Shown: positions 50,024 to 63,087 of the stretch, piece by piece
Numbering within the stretch: position 1 is the stretch's first letter
Layout of the letters: each line of letters begins with the position of its first letter
NCBI GenBank assembly: GCA_016234745.1
Contig: JACRAR010000037.1
Span: 23,975-87,974 of the forward strand
Length of the DNA: 64,000 nt
Source: Betaproteobacteria bacterium
Lineage (GTDB): Bacteria; Pseudomonadota; Gammaproteobacteria; Burkholderiales; Rhodocyclaceae
Direction: 5' to 3'
Program-made: the position numbers and the translations under genes
Notes under the pieces: generated by a model
Database searches by the model: none
Told to the model about the DNA's origin: nothing
Seen by the model: the letters and a program-made list of their open reading frames with translations, nothing else

Positions 50024-50923
50024 TCAGCGCGGGCGCTTGCTGCGGGCGGTTTCCAGGTGGTTGCAGAGCATCTGCGCGCCGTCGAGAACGCGCGACGTAT
50101 GGCGGTTGATCAGGTCCGGCGGGATGAAGAACAGGTTGCCGCGTGCATTCGCCGTGAGGTCTTTCCAGCGTCGCCACATGTCCAGCCATTCCGGTCGCGA
50201 CTCGTCCATGCCGCTGGCGACGATGGCCTCGGGATTGGCCGCCAGCACGGCTTCCAGCGTCACGCTCGGCGCCAGCAGGGGCAGGTTGGCAAAAATGTTC
50301 TCGGCGCCGCACAGTTGCATGACGCGGCTGATGAGCTGCTCGCCGTTGACCGTGGCCAGCGGCTGATGCCAGATCTGATAGAAAGTGCGCACCACGGGGC
50401 GGTTCGCGTAGCGGCTCCGCAGTTGCGCGAGGCGGGTGCGAAACGCGTGCGCTGCCGTCGTGGCGACATCGCCGGTTGCGGCGAGTTCGCCGAAGCGCTC
50501 GATATTGCTTGGGATGTCGTCGATCCGGCGCGGCTGGCTGACGAACAGCGGCAGTCCCAATGCCTTGAGCCGTGCCAGTTGCGCCGCCGTGCTGCCGCCT
50601 TCCCAGACAATCACCAGATCCGGCTGCCGGGCGAGGATCGCTTCGAGATCGAAGCCGGCATAGTTGCTGACATGGGCAATATGTTTTGCCTCGGGCGGGT
50701 AATCGCTGAATTCGCTGACGCCAACAATGTATTTGCCGGCTCCGGCGGCATACAGATTTTCGGTGATGTGCGGCGCCAGGCTGACGATGCGACGTGCCGG
50801 TGCAGCCAGCTTCAGCATCGCACCGCTGTCGTCGCGCACGCTGATTTCGGCGCGTGCGGCGCCGAACATCAGCAGGGAAAGCAGGAAGAGAATGAAGGGT
50901 ATGGAGGGGGACGGGAATTGCAT
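50024..50923 (-). CDS. btuF: Periplasmic cobalamin-binding protein BtuF
   Basis: This 299-residue protein has a signal peptide (ending at about residue 25, GAARA), then the type III binding fold: RRIVSLAPHITENLYAAGAG and LARQPDLVIVWEGG. It delivers B12 to BtuCD. It is transcribed towards btuD from its own promoter, and no riboswitch is visible in its short upstream region. Confidence 0.9.
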   Translation of the reverse strand: MQFPSPSIPFILFLLSLLMFGAARAEISVRDDSGAMLKLAAPARRIVSLAPHITENLYAAGAGKYIVGVSEFSDYPPEAKHIAHVSNYAGFDLEAILARQPDLVIVWEGGSTAAQLARLKALGLPLFVSQPRRIDDIPSNIERFGELAATGDVATTAAHAFRTRLAQLRSRYANRPVVRTFYQIWHQPLATVNGEQLISRVMQLCGAENIFANLPLLAPSVTLEAVLAANPEAIVASGMDESRPEWLDMWRRWKDLTANARGNLFFIPPDLINRHTSRVLDGAQMLCNHLETARSKRPR

Positions 50924-51016
50924 GGGATAATCGCTGCGGGTTGCATGTCTTAGGCCAACGCGCTGATTCTACCTCGCTCAGATGAAGGGGAACTGCGCCA
51001 CAAGGATGAAACGACC

Positions 51017-51541
51017 ATGCCAAATCATGAGGTTCGATGGGGGCTGTGGCTGGCGCTGCTGCTCTGCGTATTTTCCGGCGCAGTGCTGGCGGATGAGGAC
51101 TGGCTCATCACGCGGGTCAACGGCGCGTGGACCTGGGAAAAAACCGGTCCGGAGGGCAGGGTTCTGAAAAACTTCCTTAACCAGGAAGTGCTGCGCTTGG
51201 GCGAGGATGGCCAGGTGATTGCGGTCTCGGCCCTGCCTTTCACGCCGGGCGAGACCACCACCTGCAGCGAAACTGCCCGGCGCAATCCGAAGCATGCCTG
51301 CTCGAGTGCCTTCCTCGATTGCAAGGCGGCCGGTGGCGGCGTGTTTTCCGTGATGCTCGGCTTCGTGCTCGATGGCGGCAAAGGAGCGAGCGAAGCACGC
51401 AACGCCTTCAGTTGCACTTTCAATGAACAGGCGCTGCAGGAGGCCGCTGTGGCGGTCGGACTGATTGACAAGCTTGCTCCCAAGAAGGCCCAGAAGCGTG
51501 CCGAGACGGAAGCCAACACTGCGCCACCGGTCACCGATTAG
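51017..51541 (+). CDS. Hypothetical secreted protein, Cys-containing
   Basis: This 174-residue protein has a signal peptide (WLALLLCVFSGAVLA) and a small domain with four cysteines (TTCSETARR, ACSSAFLDC, FSCTF), probably disulfide-bonded in the periplasm. I do not recognise the family. It lies 80 bases before the carboxylase operon and could share its promoter. Confidence 0.6.
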   Translation: MPNHEVRWGLWLALLLCVFSGAVLADEDWLITRVNGAWTWEKTGPEGRVLKNFLNQEVLRLGEDGQVIAVSALPFTPGETTTCSETARRNPKHACSSAFLDCKAAGGGVFSVMLGFVLDGGKGASEARNAFSCTFNEQALQEAAVAVGLIDKLAPKKAQKRAETEANTAPPVTD

Positions 51542-51622
51542 CACCCTAGGCCCAACTGCGGGTACAAGTCACTCCAGTCTCGTTCCCATGCACGTTCATT
51601 TCTTCATATCGGGCAAAGCGTA

Positions 51623-53254
51623 ATGGCCCGCATCGATTCGAAAATCGATCCAGGCAGCGCGTCATGCCGCGCGAATCGCGCCGCCTGGCTGCAGCTCATC
51701 GAGACGTTTCGCGCGGTCGAAGCGCGCACCCGTGCGGCTTCGGAAAAAGCCCGACCACTCTTCGAGAAGCGTGGCGCCCTGCTGCCGCGCGAGCGGGTGG
51801 CGCGTGCGCTCGATCCGGGATCCCCATTTCTCGAACTGGCCAGTGTTGCCGGCTGGTGCCAGGACCAGCCTGATCCGCAAAAAACCTTGGCGGGCGGCGG
51901 ACTCATCGCTGGCATCGGCTATGTCGCCGGCGTACGCTGCATGGTGATGGCCTCGGATGCCGGCATCGAGGCCGGCGCGATCCAGCCCAAGGGCCTCGAC
52001 AAGATGTTGCGCATGCTTGAGATCGCATTGCAGAACAAGCTGCCGCTGTTGTATCTGGTTGAATCCGCCGGTGCCAACCTGATGCGCTACCGCGTCGAGG
52101 ATTTCATCCTGGGCGGCGGCCTGTTCCACGGCCTGACGCGCCTGTCGGCCGCCGGCATCCCGGTGGTGACCGTGGTGCATGGTGCATCCACTGCCGGCGG
52201 CGCCTACATGCCGGGCATGTCCGATTACGTGGTGATGGTGCGCGGGCGCGCCAAGGCCTTCCTGGCCGGCCCGGCCCTGCTCAAGGCCGCCACCGGCGAA
52301 GACGCCAGCGAGGAGGAACTGGGCGGCGCGGAAATGCACGCCAGCGTCAGCGGACTCTGCGAATACCTGGCCGAGGACGATGGCGACGGCATACGCCAGG
52401 GGCGCGAAATCTTCCGCTGCTTCGAGCGCTTCAAAAGCGCGGCAGGAACGGCAGAACTGGGCAGGGTACCGGCCTATGACAGCGAGGACCTGCTCGCGCT
52501 GGTGCCGCTCGACGGCAGGAAGTCCTACGATGTGCATGAGGTGATCGCCCGCATCGTCGATGCCTCGGACTTTCTCGACTTCAAGCCGCTGTATGGCGTG
52601 TCTACCGTGTGCGGCCACGCCGAGATCGACGGCCATGCCGTTGGCATCATCGGCAACAACGGCCCGATCGATCCGGCCGGCGCCACCAAGGCTTCGCATT
52701 TCATCCAGCTCTGCTGCCAGAGCGGCACACCCCTGGTGTATCTGCAGAACACCACCGGCTACATCGTTGGCAAGGCGGCAGAGTCCGCCGGCATGATCAA
52801 GCACGGTGCGAAAATGATCCAGGCGGTCGCCCATGCCAGCGTGCCGCAGATCACCCTGCACATCGGTGCGTCCTTCGGCGCCGGCAACTATGGCATGTGC
52901 GGCCGTGCCTACGGCCCGCGCTTCGCCTTCTCCTGGCCCAACGCCAAGACCGCGGTGATGGGTGCGGAGCAGGCCGCTACCACCATGCGGCTGGTGATGG
53001 AAGCCAAGGCCAGGCGGGGCAAGGGGGTAGCAGGCGGTTCACCAAATGCGGAGGAAATTGCAACAATGGAAGCGAAGATCATCGACACCTTCGAGAGCCA
53101 GTCTTCGGCTTTGTACACCAGCGGCCTGCTGCTCGACGATGGCATCATCGATCCGCGCGATACGCGCAAGGTCCTGGCCTACACCCTGTCGATCTGCCGC
53201 GAAGCCGAGGCCAGGACACTCACGCCAATCCAGTTTGCAGTAGGACGACACTGA
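51623..53254 (+). CDS. Acyl-CoA carboxylase beta subunit (geranyl-CoA or methylcrotonyl-CoA type)
   Basis: This 543-residue carboxyltransferase has the crotonase-like folds of biotin-dependent carboxylases, with GGLIAGIGYVAGVRCMVMAS, GASTAGGAYMPGMSDYVVMV and the C-terminal SFGAGNYGMCGRAYGPRF. It resembles the beta subunit of methylcrotonyl-CoA and geranyl-CoA carboxylases. The next gene, an acyl-CoA dehydrogenase, and a biotin carboxylase follow directly, an order like that of the acyclic terpene utilisation genes atuC-D. Leucine degradation is the alternative. Confidence 0.85.
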   Translation: MARIDSKIDPGSASCRANRAAWLQLIETFRAVEARTRAASEKARPLFEKRGALLPRERVARALDPGSPFLELASVAGWCQDQPDPQKTLAGGGLIAGIGYVAGVRCMVMASDAGIEAGAIQPKGLDKMLRMLEIALQNKLPLLYLVESAGANLMRYRVEDFILGGGLFHGLTRLSAAGIPVVTVVHGASTAGGAYMPGMSDYVVMVRGRAKAFLAGPALLKAATGEDASEEELGGAEMHASVSGLCEYLAEDDGDGIRQGREIFRCFERFKSAAGTAELGRVPAYDSEDLLALVPLDGRKSYDVHEVIARIVDASDFLDFKPLYGVSTVCGHAEIDGHAVGIIGNNGPIDPAGATKASHFIQLCCQSGTPLVYLQNTTGYIVGKAAESAGMIKHGAKMIQAVAHASVPQITLHIGASFGAGNYGMCGRAYGPRFAFSWPNAKTAVMGAEQAATTMRLVMEAKARRGKGVAGGSPNAEEIATMEAKIIDTFESQSSALYTSGLLLDDGIIDPRDTRKVLAYTLSICREAEARTLTPIQFAVGRH

Positions 53255-54403
53255 ATGAGATACACGCAGGAACACCTCGAACTGCAGCGCTCGCTCAGGA
53301 AGCTCATCGACAGCGAAATCAATCCCTTTGTCGACGAATGGGAGGCCGCCGAGTTTTTCCCGGCCCATGAAGTCTTCAAGAAACTGGGCAGCGCCGGCTT
53401 CCTCGGCATCAACAAACCGCCGGAATACGGCGGGCAGGGACTGGATTACAGCTACCAGCTGGCGTTCGCCGAGGCACTCGGCCACATCCGCTGCGGCGGC
53501 GTGCCGATGGCCATCGGGGTGCAGACCGACATGGCCACGCCGGCACTGGCACGCTTCGGCTCCGACGAATTGCGCCGGGAGTTCCTCGCGCCTTCGATTG
53601 CCGGCGATTTCGTCGCCTGCATCGGTGTTTCCGAGACCGGCGCCGGTTCCGACGTCGCCTCGATCAAGACCACGGCGCGCAAGGACGGCGGCGATTACCT
53701 CATCGACGGCGGCAAAATGTGGACCACCAGCGGCACCCAGGCTGACTGGGTTTGCCTGCTCGCCAACACTTCGGCAGGCGCGCCGCACAAGAACAAGAGC
53801 CTGATCTGCGTGCCGCTCAACACGCCCGGCGTCAGCCGCGCCAAAAAATTCAAGAAGCTGGGCATGTGGTCGTCGGATACCACGCAGCTGTTCTTCGACA
53901 ATGTGCGCGTGCCGCAGCGCTACCGCATCGGCGAGGAGGGCCTGGGCTTCACCTACCAGATGCGCCAATTCCAGGAAGAGCGCCTGTTCGCCGCGGCACA
54001 GTGGACGGTGCTCGAGCGCATCCTCGCCGACACCATTGCCTACACGCGCGAACGGCAGGTCTTTGGCCAGGCGGTGCTCGACCACCAGTACGTGCAGTTC
54101 CGCCTCGCCGAGTTGCAAACCGAGATCGAGGCCTTGCGAGCGCTGGTGCATGACGCTGCGGAGCGTTATCTGGCCGGCGAGGATGTGACGCTGCTGGCCT
54201 CGATGGCCAAGCTCAAGATCGGCCGGCTTGGTCGCGAGGTTGCCGATTCCTGCCTGCAGTTCTGGGGCGGCATGGGCTACATGTGGGAGAGCGGCGTTTC
54301 ACGCGCCTTGCGCGACATGCGCCTGTCGAGCATCGGCGGCGGTGCCGACGAAGTGATGCTGGGCATCATCAGCAAGCTCATGGGGACGGTGACGCGACGC
54401 TGA
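53255..54403 (+). CDS. Acyl-CoA dehydrogenase (citronellyl-CoA/isovaleryl-CoA type)
   Basis: This 382-residue flavoenzyme has the acyl-CoA dehydrogenase motifs CIGVSETGAGSDVASIKT and KMWTTSGTQADWVCLLAN, and a C-terminal LQFWGGMGYMWESGVSRALRD (read in two parts: LQFWGGMGYMWE and SGVSRALRD). The ATG directly follows the stop of the carboxylase beta subunit (TGAATG). With the flanking carboxylase genes it is the AtuD-type step, oxidation of citronellyl-CoA, or the isovaleryl-CoA step. Confidence 0.85.
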   Translation: MRYTQEHLELQRSLRKLIDSEINPFVDEWEAAEFFPAHEVFKKLGSAGFLGINKPPEYGGQGLDYSYQLAFAEALGHIRCGGVPMAIGVQTDMATPALARFGSDELRREFLAPSIAGDFVACIGVSETGAGSDVASIKTTARKDGGDYLIDGGKMWTTSGTQADWVCLLANTSAGAPHKNKSLICVPLNTPGVSRAKKFKKLGMWSSDTTQLFFDNVRVPQRYRIGEEGLGFTYQMRQFQEERLFAAAQWTVLERILADTIAYTRERQVFGQAVLDHQYVQFRLAELQTEIEALRALVHDAAERYLAGEDVTLLASMAKLKIGRLGREVADSCLQFWGGMGYMWESGVSRALRDMRLSSIGGGADEVMLGIISKLMGTVTRR

Positions 54404-56382
54404 TGCTGGACAAAATTCTGATTGCGAACCGTGCGGAGATCGTCGTCCGCGTCGCCCGCACGGCGCGACAACTGGGCTATGCCACGGTTGCGGTGTATTC
54501 GGACTCCGATCGGCACGCGCCGCATGTGACGGCCTGCGACGAGGCCGTGGCGCTTGGCGGGCGGCTGCCGGCTGAGTCGTATCTCAATATCGAAAAAATC
54601 CTTCGGGCCTGCCGTCAGAGCCATGCGACGGCAGTGCACCCGGGCTATGGCTTCCTGTCCGAAAGCGCCGCATTCGCCGAGCGCTGCGCGGCGGCCGGCT
54701 TGCACTTTATTGGTCCGCCCGCGGCAGCGATCCGCGCCATGGGCGACAAGGCGGGGGCCAAGCGGCAGATGCTCGCGGCGGACGTGCCCTGCATTCCCGG
54801 CTACCAGGATGAGGACCAGTCGGATCAAAGACTGACCGCGGAGGCTCAGCGCATCGGCCTGCCGCTGATGATCAAGGCCGCGGCCGGCGGCGGCGGGCGC
54901 GGCATGCGCCGCATCCAGGATTTCGCCGAACTGGCGGCGGCGTTGCGCTCGGCGCGATCCGAAGCCCGAGCCGCTTTCGGCGATGAGCGCCTGATCCTCG
55001 AGCGGGCGCTCATCGCAGCGCGCCATGTCGAAATCCAGGTGTTTGCCGATGTTCATGGCAATATCATCCATCTGTTCGAGCGCGATTGCTCGATCCAGCG
55101 GCGTCACCAGAAAGTCATCGAGGAGGCGCCGTCGCCGGTGCTGACGCCCCAACTGCGTGCTGCCATGGGCGCGGCAGCCTGCGCTGCGGCGCGCAGCGTA
55201 GGCTATGTCGGTGCCGGCACGGTGGAGTTTCTGCTCGATAGCGCGGGCAAGTTTTATTTCATGGAAATGAATACCCGGCTGCAAGTCGAGCATCCTGTGA
55301 CGGAAATGATCACCGGGCTCGACCTCGTCGAATGGCAGTTGCGAGTGGCGCGGGGCGAACCCCTGCCATCCCAGCAGCAGATCGAAATGCGCGGTCATGC
55401 CGTGGAGGCGCGGCTGTATGCGGAGGATGCCGAGCGCGGCTTCCTGCCGCAAAGCGGACGCCTGTTGCGCTGGCGTCCGTCGCATAAGTCGCACCTCGCA
55501 CGAACCGATCATGCCCTGGCCGACGGACTGGAAATCACCTCCGACTACGATCCGCTGCTGGCAAAAGTGATTGCGCATGGCGCAACGCGCGGGGAAGCGC
55601 GGCAGCATCTCATCGCCGCGCTGCGCGATACCCAAGTGCTGGGCCTGACCAGCAACAAGGCGTTTCTGCTGGGTTGCCTCGAGCATCCGGAGTTCACCGC
55701 GGGTCGTGCCGATACCGACTTCATCGCCGCGCATTTCTCCGATCAGGCGGATATCCCGCCTGCGGCAGAAGCGCTGGCGGCGGCGGCCTTGCTGTTGCTG
55801 GCCCAGGCCAGGGCGCGGCTGCTGCAGCCGTGGCTGGCCAATTGGCACAGCGCCGGCCTGGCGCGTTCATTATTTGATTTGAATATCGGCAAAAAAGTAT
55901 TGGTTGGGCTGGTACCGCTGGATGCCACCCATTACCGTGTCGAATCTGCCGCGGGAAGCTTCGAAGTCGAACAACTCGCACTCGATGCAGCGGCGATCCA
56001 CCTGGCGATCGGCGGCATGCGCCAGCGCATCGCCTATGCCATGGAGAACGAGCAGCGCCTGCATCTCGACATCGCCGGTCGCAATGTGGTGGTCGAGGAT
56101 TTGTCGCGCCTGCCACCCCAGGTCATTGCGGCAGCCGGCAGCGGCGTGGTGACGCCGCCCATGAATGGACGCATCGTCGCCTTGCACGTCCATGAGGGGC
56201 AAACCATCGAACGCGGCACTGCCCTGCTGACGCTCGAGTCGATGAAAATGGAACATGTATTGCAGGCCGCCTGCGCCGGTATCGTCACCGAACTCGTTGT
56301 CCGTGTCGGTGACCAGGTGGCGCCGGGCCAGCGGCTGGCCTTGATTCAAGATGCGAAGACATCCGATACCAGTGCTGCCTAG
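54403..56382 (+). CDS. Acyl-CoA carboxylase alpha subunit: biotin carboxylase plus biotin carrier
   Basis: This 659-residue protein has an N-terminal biotin carboxylase (KILIANRAEIVVRVARTAR, ATP-grasp loop AAAGGGGRGMR, and MEMNTRLQVEHPVTE) and a C-terminal biotinyl domain with the lysine in LESMKMEHV. The ATG at 54403 shares a base with the stop of the dehydrogenase gene. It is the partner of the beta subunit encoded at 51623, giving a two-subunit carboxylase of the MCC/GCC class. Confidence 0.9.
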   Translation: MLDKILIANRAEIVVRVARTARQLGYATVAVYSDSDRHAPHVTACDEAVALGGRLPAESYLNIEKILRACRQSHATAVHPGYGFLSESAAFAERCAAAGLHFIGPPAAAIRAMGDKAGAKRQMLAADVPCIPGYQDEDQSDQRLTAEAQRIGLPLMIKAAAGGGGRGMRRIQDFAELAAALRSARSEARAAFGDERLILERALIAARHVEIQVFADVHGNIIHLFERDCSIQRRHQKVIEEAPSPVLTPQLRAAMGAAACAAARSVGYVGAGTVEFLLDSAGKFYFMEMNTRLQVEHPVTEMITGLDLVEWQLRVARGEPLPSQQQIEMRGHAVEARLYAEDAERGFLPQSGRLLRWRPSHKSHLARTDHALADGLEITSDYDPLLAKVIAHGATRGEARQHLIAALRDTQVLGLTSNKAFLLGCLEHPEFTAGRADTDFIAAHFSDQADIPPAAEALAAAALLLLAQARARLLQPWLANWHSAGLARSLFDLNIGKKVLVGLVPLDATHYRVESAAGSFEVEQLALDAAAIHLAIGGMRQRIAYAMENEQRLHLDIAGRNVVVEDLSRLPPQVIAAAGSGVVTPPMNGRIVALHVHEGQTIERGTALLTLESMKMEHVLQAACAGIVTELVVRVGDQVAPGQRLALIQDAKTSDTSAA

Positions 56383-56420
56383 CGAGAAGCGCGGAGCGCG
56401 TCAGATAAAATTATTTTTGA

Positions 56421-59290
<2,870 letters not shown>

Positions 59291-59499
59291 TTTCGCTTGA
59301 GCAGGCCACCCGATAAGCGTAACCGAAGTGGCCGGCAGCCGCTTGGCTGGCTGGGTCTCAGCCGATTTGCGGTGGCCCAGGGTGCGCTTCGTTGGCAGGG
59401 CTGCAAGCCTTTGCGGGGTTTGCGGGAAGCTTCCCGAGTTCGGGTGTCGCGCCGGTTTCCCTGTAAAATTATGCTTTCGCGATTCGCAATGGATACCTG

Positions 59500-60432
59500 A
59501 TGACGCCTAGTTCTCCAACATTCCAGGAAGTCATTCTTCGGCTGCAAACCTACTGGAGCGAACAGGGCTGCGCTCTGCTCCAGCCTTATGACATGGAAGT
59601 CGGCGCCGGCACCAGCCATACCGCCACCTTTCTGCGCGCCATCGGTCCCGAGCCCTGGAAGGCCGGCTATGTCCAGCCTTCGCGGCGTCCCAAGGATGGC
59701 CGTTACGGCGAGAACCCGAACCGCATGCAGCATTACTACCAGTATCAGGTGGTGCTCAAGCCTGCGCCGGGAAACATTCTTGAACTGTATCTGGGTTCCC
59801 TGGAAACCTTGGGATTCAATCTCAAGCAGAATGACATCCGTTTTGTCGAGGACGACTGGGAGAACCCGACACTGGGCGCCTGGGGGCTGGGTTGGGAGGT
59901 CTGGCTCAACGGCATGGAGGTGACCCAGTTCACTTATTTCCAGCAGGTCGGCGGCATCGATTGCAAGCCCATCACGGGAGAGATCACCTATGGCCTGGAG
60001 CGTCTGGCGATGTATCTGCAGGGTGTGGAAAATGTTTTCGACCTGACCTGGACCAAGGGACTCACCTATCGCGACGTTTATCACCAGAACGAGGTCGAAC
60101 AATCGGCCTACAACTTCGAGCACAGCGATGCGGAGTTCCTGCTCGGCGCTTTCAGCGCCCACGAGAAACAGGCCAAGCATCTCATGGAAAACGCGCTGGC
60201 CCTGCCCGCCTACGAGCAGGTGCTGAAAGCCGCGCATACCTTCAACCTGCTCGACGCGCGCGGCGCGATTTCGGTCACCGAGCGCGCCGCCTACATCGGC
60301 CGCATCCGCAACCTCGCGCGCAGCGTGGCGCAGAGCTACCTGGATTCGCGTGCCCGGCGCGGCTTCCCCATGGCGTCGCGCGCTCATGCCGAAGAAGTCC
60401 TCGCCCAACTCAATGCAAAGAAGGCGGCCTGA
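59500..60432 (+). CDS. glyQ: Glycine-tRNA ligase alpha subunit
   Basis: This 310-residue protein is GlyQ of the bacterial (alpha-beta)2 glycyl-tRNA synthetase, with the class II motifs [35 protein letters not shown] and [15 protein letters not shown]. The glyS start lies two bases after its stop. The gene pair is a standard housekeeping operon. Confidence 0.97.
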   Translation: MTPSSPTFQEVILRLQTYWSEQGCALLQPYDMEVGAGTSHTATFLRAIGPEPWKAGYVQPSRRPKDGRYGENPNRMQHYYQYQVVLKPAPGNILELYLGSLETLGFNLKQNDIRFVEDDWENPTLGAWGLGWEVWLNGMEVTQFTYFQQVGGIDCKPITGEITYGLERLAMYLQGVENVFDLTWTKGLTYRDVYHQNEVEQSAYNFEHSDAEFLLGAFSAHEKQAKHLMENALALPAYEQVLKAAHTFNLLDARGAISVTERAAYIGRIRNLARSVAQSYLDSRARRGFPMASRAHAEEVLAQLNAKKAA

Positions 60433-60434
60433 GC

Positions 60435-62552
60435 ATGAGCGAGAATCTGCTGGTCGAACTGTTTGTCGAGGAGCTGCCGCCCAAGGTCCTGAACACCCTG
60501 GGCCTTGAATTTGCCAGGGGCATGCTCAACGGACTGGTGCGCGCCCAGCTGGTTGCGGCGGATGCCACGGTTGAAGCCTTTGCCAGTCCGCGCCGGCTTG
60601 CCGTGCATGTTGCCAACGTGCGTGCCCAGGCCGATCAAAGAAGCGTGCCGACCAAGCTGATGCCCGTGAGCGTCGGCCTGACGCCCGATGGCCAGGCGAC
60701 GCCCGCGCTGCTGAAGCGGCTCGCCGGCATGGGACTGGATGCGGCTGCGCTGCCGTCGCTGCGACGGGAAAGCGACGGCAAGGCGGAAGTCCTCTTCGTC
60801 GACAAGCTCGAAACGGGCATGACCCTGGCTGCCGGACTGGAGCTTGCACTCAAGGACGCGCTGGCGAAACTGCCGATCCCGAAAGTCATGACCTACCAAC
60901 TGGCCGACGGCTGGACCACGGTGAATTTCGTGCGCCCGGCCCATGGCCTGGTCGCACTGCACGGTGCGGAGGTGGTGCCGATCTCGGTGCTGGGCCTGCA
61001 GTCCGGCCGCAACACCCACGGCCACCGCTTCGAGGCCAGCGCAGATCCGATCGTGCTTAAGGATGCGGACAGCTATGCGCAACAGCTCGAAACCGAAGGC
61101 GCCGTGATTCCCGGATTTGCGGCGCGGCGCGAGGAGATCGTCCGCCAGCTCGCCGCCGCGGCGGTGCAAGCCGGCGCGCAGCCCATCAACGATGCGGCGC
61201 TGCTCGATGAAGTTACGGCATTGGTCGAGCGGCCGAACGTGCTGATGGGCCACTTCGAGGAAGCTTTCCTCGAAGTGCCGCAGGAATGCCTGATCCTGAC
61301 GATGAAGGCCAACCAGAAATATTTCCCGCTGCTGAATGCGGCGGGCAAGCTCACCAACCGGTTCCTCATCGTCAGCAACATCCGTCCCGCCGACGCCAGC
61401 GCGGTGGTCGGCGGCAACGAGCGCGTGGTACGCCCGCGCCTCGCCGACGCCAAGTTCTTCTTCGACCAGGATCGCAAGAAGCCGCTCGAAGCGCGTGTGC
61501 TGGGACTGGCCAAGGTGGTGTATCACAACAAGCTCGGCACCCAGGGCGAGCGCGTGCAACGCGTCTGCGCCATCGCCAGGAAGATCGGCCAGCAGCTGGG
61601 TGCTCAGTTGGGTGATGCTGCGCTCGCCAACCAGGCGGATCAGGCCGCGCTGCTCGCCAAGGCCGATCTCCTCACCGACATGGTCGGCGAATTCCCTGAA
61701 CTGCAGGGCATCATGGGCCGTTACTACGCCTTGCATGACGGCTTGGCGCCGGAAATCGCCGATGCCATCGAGGATCATTACAAGCCGCGCTTTGCCGGCG
61801 ACAGTCTGCCGCGCGGTCGCGTCGGGCTGGTCGTGGCGCTGGCGGACAAGCTCGAAACTTTGGTGGGCATGTTCGGCATCGGCCTGGTGCCGACCGGCGA
61901 CAAGGATCCGTTCGCGCTGCGCCGCCATGCGCTGGGCGTGATCCGCATGCTGGCCGAGAACGATCTCGACCTGCCGCTCGATGCTCTGCTGCAAACCGCC
62001 ATCGTGCCGTTTGCCGCGGTCGCCGGGTTCAAGCCGGCCGAGGCTGCGATTGCGGATTTCATCTACGAGCGTCTGGCCGGCAGCCTGCGCGACCAGGGCT
62101 ACTCGGCACAGGAAGTGGATGCCGTGGTGAGCCTGCGTCCGCAACGCCTCGGCGACATCCCCAAGCGCCTTGCCGCCGTGCGCGCTTTCGCCGCGCTGCC
62201 GGAGGCGGCCAGCTTGGCCGCAGCCAACAAACGCGTCGGCAACATTCTGAAGAAGGCGGAGGGTATTGTTCCCTCCACAGTTGATAACTCGTTACTGAAA
62301 GAGCAAGCAGAACAAGCCCTAGCCACAACCTTGATGCTTGTACAGGCAAAGGCAGATGCAGCATTCCAGCATGGTGATTACGCTACTTCACTTCAAGAAT
62401 TGGCAAAACTAAAGAGGCCAGTGGACAACTTCTTCGACAGCGTCATGGTCAATGCCGAAGACCTGCAACTACGCGCCAACCGCCTCGGCCTGCTGGCCGT
62501 CCTTTACTCTGCCATGAATCAGGTGGCCGACATTTCGAAGCTCTCGTCATGA
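60435..62552 (+). CDS. glyS: Glycine-tRNA ligase beta subunit
   Basis: This 705-residue protein opens with MSENLLVELFVEELPPKVL, typical of GlyS, and contains TMKANQKYFPLL and FFFDQDRKKPLE. The C-terminal region (DALRVVR-type anticodon-binding part) reads through to codon 705. Bases about 62265-62420 have visibly lower GC and different synonymous codon choice than the rest. The gene overlaps gmhB by four bases. Confidence 0.96.
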   Translation: MSENLLVELFVEELPPKVLNTLGLEFARGMLNGLVRAQLVAADATVEAFASPRRLAVHVANVRAQADQRSVPTKLMPVSVGLTPDGQATPALLKRLAGMGLDAAALPSLRRESDGKAEVLFVDKLETGMTLAAGLELALKDALAKLPIPKVMTYQLADGWTTVNFVRPAHGLVALHGAEVVPISVLGLQSGRNTHGHRFEASADPIVLKDADSYAQQLETEGAVIPGFAARREEIVRQLAAAAVQAGAQPINDAALLDEVTALVERPNVLMGHFEEAFLEVPQECLILTMKANQKYFPLLNAAGKLTNRFLIVSNIRPADASAVVGGNERVVRPRLADAKFFFDQDRKKPLEARVLGLAKVVYHNKLGTQGERVQRVCAIARKIGQQLGAQLGDAALANQADQAALLAKADLLTDMVGEFPELQGIMGRYYALHDGLAPEIADAIEDHYKPRFAGDSLPRGRVGLVVALADKLETLVGMFGIGLVPTGDKDPFALRRHALGVIRMLAENDLDLPLDALLQTAIVPFAAVAGFKPAEAAIADFIYERLAGSLRDQGYSAQEVDAVVSLRPQRLGDIPKRLAAVRAFAALPEAASLAAANKRVGNILKKAEGIVPSTVDNSLLKEQAEQALATTLMLVQAKADAAFQHGDYATSLQELAKLKRPVDNFFDSVMVNAEDLQLRANRLGLLAVLYSAMNQVADISKLSS

Positions 62553-63082
62553 AACTCGCCATCCTCGACCGCGACGGCGTCATCAACTATGACTCCAAGC
62601 AGTACATCAAGTCTCCGGAGGAGTGGAAACCCATCCCCGGCAGCCTGGCCGCGATCGCCCGCCTCAACCAGCAGGGCTACCGCGTGGTGGTGGCGACCAA
62701 CCAGTCGGGTATCGGGCGTGGCCTGTTCGAGATGGACACGCTCAACGCCATCCACGACAAGATGCTCAAAGCCGCGGCGCAAGCCGGCGGGCGCATCGAC
62801 GCGGTGTTCTTCTGTCCGCATACCAATGCCGACCAATGCGATTGCCGCAAGCCCGAGCCGGGCATGCTGCGCGAGATCGGCAAGCGCTACAACACCGATC
62901 TGGCCGATGTGCCGGCGATCGGCGACTCGCTGCGCGACATGCAGGTTGCGGCAGCAGTCGGCGCGCAACCGATGCTGGTGCTGACCGGCAACGGCAGCCT
63001 CACCGCCGACAACCCGGATCTGCCGCCCGAAACCCTGGTGTTTCCCGACCTTGCCGCCGCGGTGGCGCATATCACTCGGTAG
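62549..63082 (+). CDS. gmhB: D-glycero-beta-D-manno-heptose-1,7-bisphosphate 7-phosphatase
   Basis: This 177-residue HAD-superfamily phosphatase has the nucleophile motif ILDRDGVINYDS at the start, VVVATNQSGIGRG in motif II and the zinc-loop cysteines in CPHTNADQCDCRKPEPGM. It makes heptose-1-phosphate for lipopolysaccharide core synthesis. The gene order glyS-gmhB-plsC is typical of betaproteobacteria. Confidence 0.95.
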   Translation: MKLAILDRDGVINYDSKQYIKSPEEWKPIPGSLAAIARLNQQGYRVVVATNQSGIGRGLFEMDTLNAIHDKMLKAAAQAGGRIDAVFFCPHTNADQCDCRKPEPGMLREIGKRYNTDLADVPAIGDSLRDMQVAAAVGAQPMLVLTGNGSLTADNPDLPPETLVFPDLAAAVAHITR

Positions 63083-63087
63083 TGCTT

